A DNA stretch of 13,884 bases. Origin: Clostridia bacterium (GTDB lineage Bacteria; Bacillota; Clostridia; Christensenellales; UBA1242). Shown in pieces: positions 13,219 through 13,884 of this stretch. Where the stretch lies: assembly GCA_028702545.1 (NCBI GenBank), contig JAQVOQ010000026.1, forward strand, positions 1 through 13,884, written 5' to 3'. Numbering within the stretch: position 1 is the stretch's first letter; the number at the start of each line of letters is the position of its first letter. The position numbers and the translations under genes were made by a program. The notes under the pieces are model-generated. The model saw nothing but the letters and a program-made list of their open reading frames with translations. It was not told where the DNA came from and did not search any database.

Positions 13219-13884
13219 ATGAAAAAAAATATTGCGGTAATTTTTGGTGGCAGGTCTAGTGAGCACGTTATTAGCATTATTACGGCTCAACAGGCACTAA
13301 AAGCACTTGATAAAAATAGATATAATATTTTACCAATTTATATTGATAAAGAGGGCGAGTGGTTTTACGGCAATGCATTGCTTAATATTGCCACTTTTAA
13401 TAATTTTAACAAAAAACAAAAAGCACTATTTGCGGTTAGTTTGTTTAGCGGAAGTGATTTTTTGTTTAAGCAAATAAAACCTAATAAATTTAAAAAACTT
13501 TGCAAGTTGCACTGCGTAATTATTGCTATGCACGGCGTTAATGGCGAAGATGGTTCTTTGCAAGGACTGCTAGAATTGTGTAATTTACCATATACTTCAA
13601 GCGGAGTTGCGAGCAGTGCGCTTTGCATGGATAAAGTGCTGATGAAACGCATGTTTGATAGCCTTAATCTACCCGTCTTGCCATCATTTTATGTTTTGCG
13701 AAATAATATTGAAGAGCGTATTGAAGAAGTGGATAACATCATTACTGCAAGCTTTAATTATCCTGTAATAATTAAGCCATCTAACTTAGGAAGTAGCATT
13801 GGCATTAACATTTGCAATAATATGGAAGAGTTGTTAGAGGGGTTACTTGTCGCTAGTGAATATGACCAAAAAATTATTATTGAG
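13219..13884 (+). CDS. ddl: D-alanine–D-alanine ligase, N-terminal part (runs off the window)
   Basis: The first 222 codons are present with no stop; the full enzyme is usually 300-370 residues, so the C-terminal ATP-grasp part is outside. It joins two D-alanines with ATP to make the dipeptide that MurF adds to the peptidoglycan precursor. Visible: 'VIFGGRSSEHVISI' with Glu15 equal to the catalytic Glu15 of DdlB, 'MHGVNGEDGSLQGLLEL' in the middle, 'SSGVASSALCMDKVLMK' (the family's SGV-x2-SA-x-x-MDK motif), and 'YPVIIKPSNLGSSIGI' as the ATP-grasp nucleotide loop. The start has GGGAG 6 bases upstream, within a hairpin. Place and direction after the MurF-type gene fit a cell-wall cluster, although the hairpin between them may uncouple expression. 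Confidence 0.93.
   Translation, partial: MKKNIAVIFGGRSSEHVISIITAQQALKALDKNRYNILPIYIDKEGEWFYGNALLNIATFNNFNKKQKALFAVSLFSGSDFLFKQIKPNKFKKLCKLHCVIIAMHGVNGEDGSLQGLLELCNLPYTSSGVASSALCMDKVLMKRMFDSLNLPVLPSFYVLRNNIEERIEEVDNIITASFNYPVIIKPSNLGSSIGINICNNMEELLEGLLVASEYDQKIIIE

Overview
The window is AT-rich DNA (roughly 30 % G+C by eye). Its genes carry strong AGGAG-type ribosome binding sites and use the standard bacterial code, since a TGA really ends tsaE. Gene content points to an anaerobic low-GC Bacillota, most likely an uncultured Clostridia-type lineage: obg–yhbY–rsfS, a PyNP-type phosphorylase, an EF2568-like cysteine desulfurase next to a DUF3343 gene, and a PucR-type regulator. No tRNA, rRNA, CRISPR array, insertion sequence or phage gene was seen. 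No gene-free stretch exceeds about 170 bases.

Layout. Positions 2-343 hold the C-terminal end of a PucR/CdaR-like regulator. It ends at a bidirectional terminator shared with a convergent low-complexity, Asn-rich hypothetical gene (401-991, minus). Divergent from that gene is a two-gene unit (1160-2664): a small helical protein and an intracellular subtilisin-like S8 protease. The protease gene runs tail to tail into a minus-strand class V cysteine desulfurase (2661-3794), and the two stop codons overlap. A short divergent control region separates the desulfurase from a DUF3343 putative sulfur/selenium carrier (3881-4138). Then come nth, obg and yhbY on the plus strand (4195-6410), ended by a second bidirectional terminator. 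A four-helix membrane protein of unknown function lies on the minus strand (6460-7296), and rsfS is divergent from it with its own promoter and terminator (7365-7805).

A strong promoter at 7823-7851 starts a tight operon (7896-13163): pyrimidine-nucleoside phosphorylase, tsaE, a tsaB–rimI fusion, an alpha/beta hydrolase, and a Mur ligase of the MurF type. In the Mur ligase, the usual uridine-binding N-terminal domain is replaced by a membrane domain. D-Ala-D-Ala ligase follows (13219 to the window edge) behind a hairpin that buries its ribosome binding site and is followed by a T run.

How they work together. Obg, YhbY and RsfS act on the 50S ribosomal subunit. TsaE and TsaB serve t6A tRNA modification, and RimI acetylates proteins. 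Ddl makes the D-Ala-D-Ala dipeptide that a MurF-type ligase would add to the peptidoglycan stem. Cysteine desulfurase with DUF3343 looks like a sulfur or selenium delivery pair. Most of the window is housekeeping. The best candidates for something new are the membrane-embedded MurF-like ligase, the hairpin in front of ddl, the protease with its helical partner gene, and the substituted active-site motifs in the phosphorylase and in the RimI half of the fusion.
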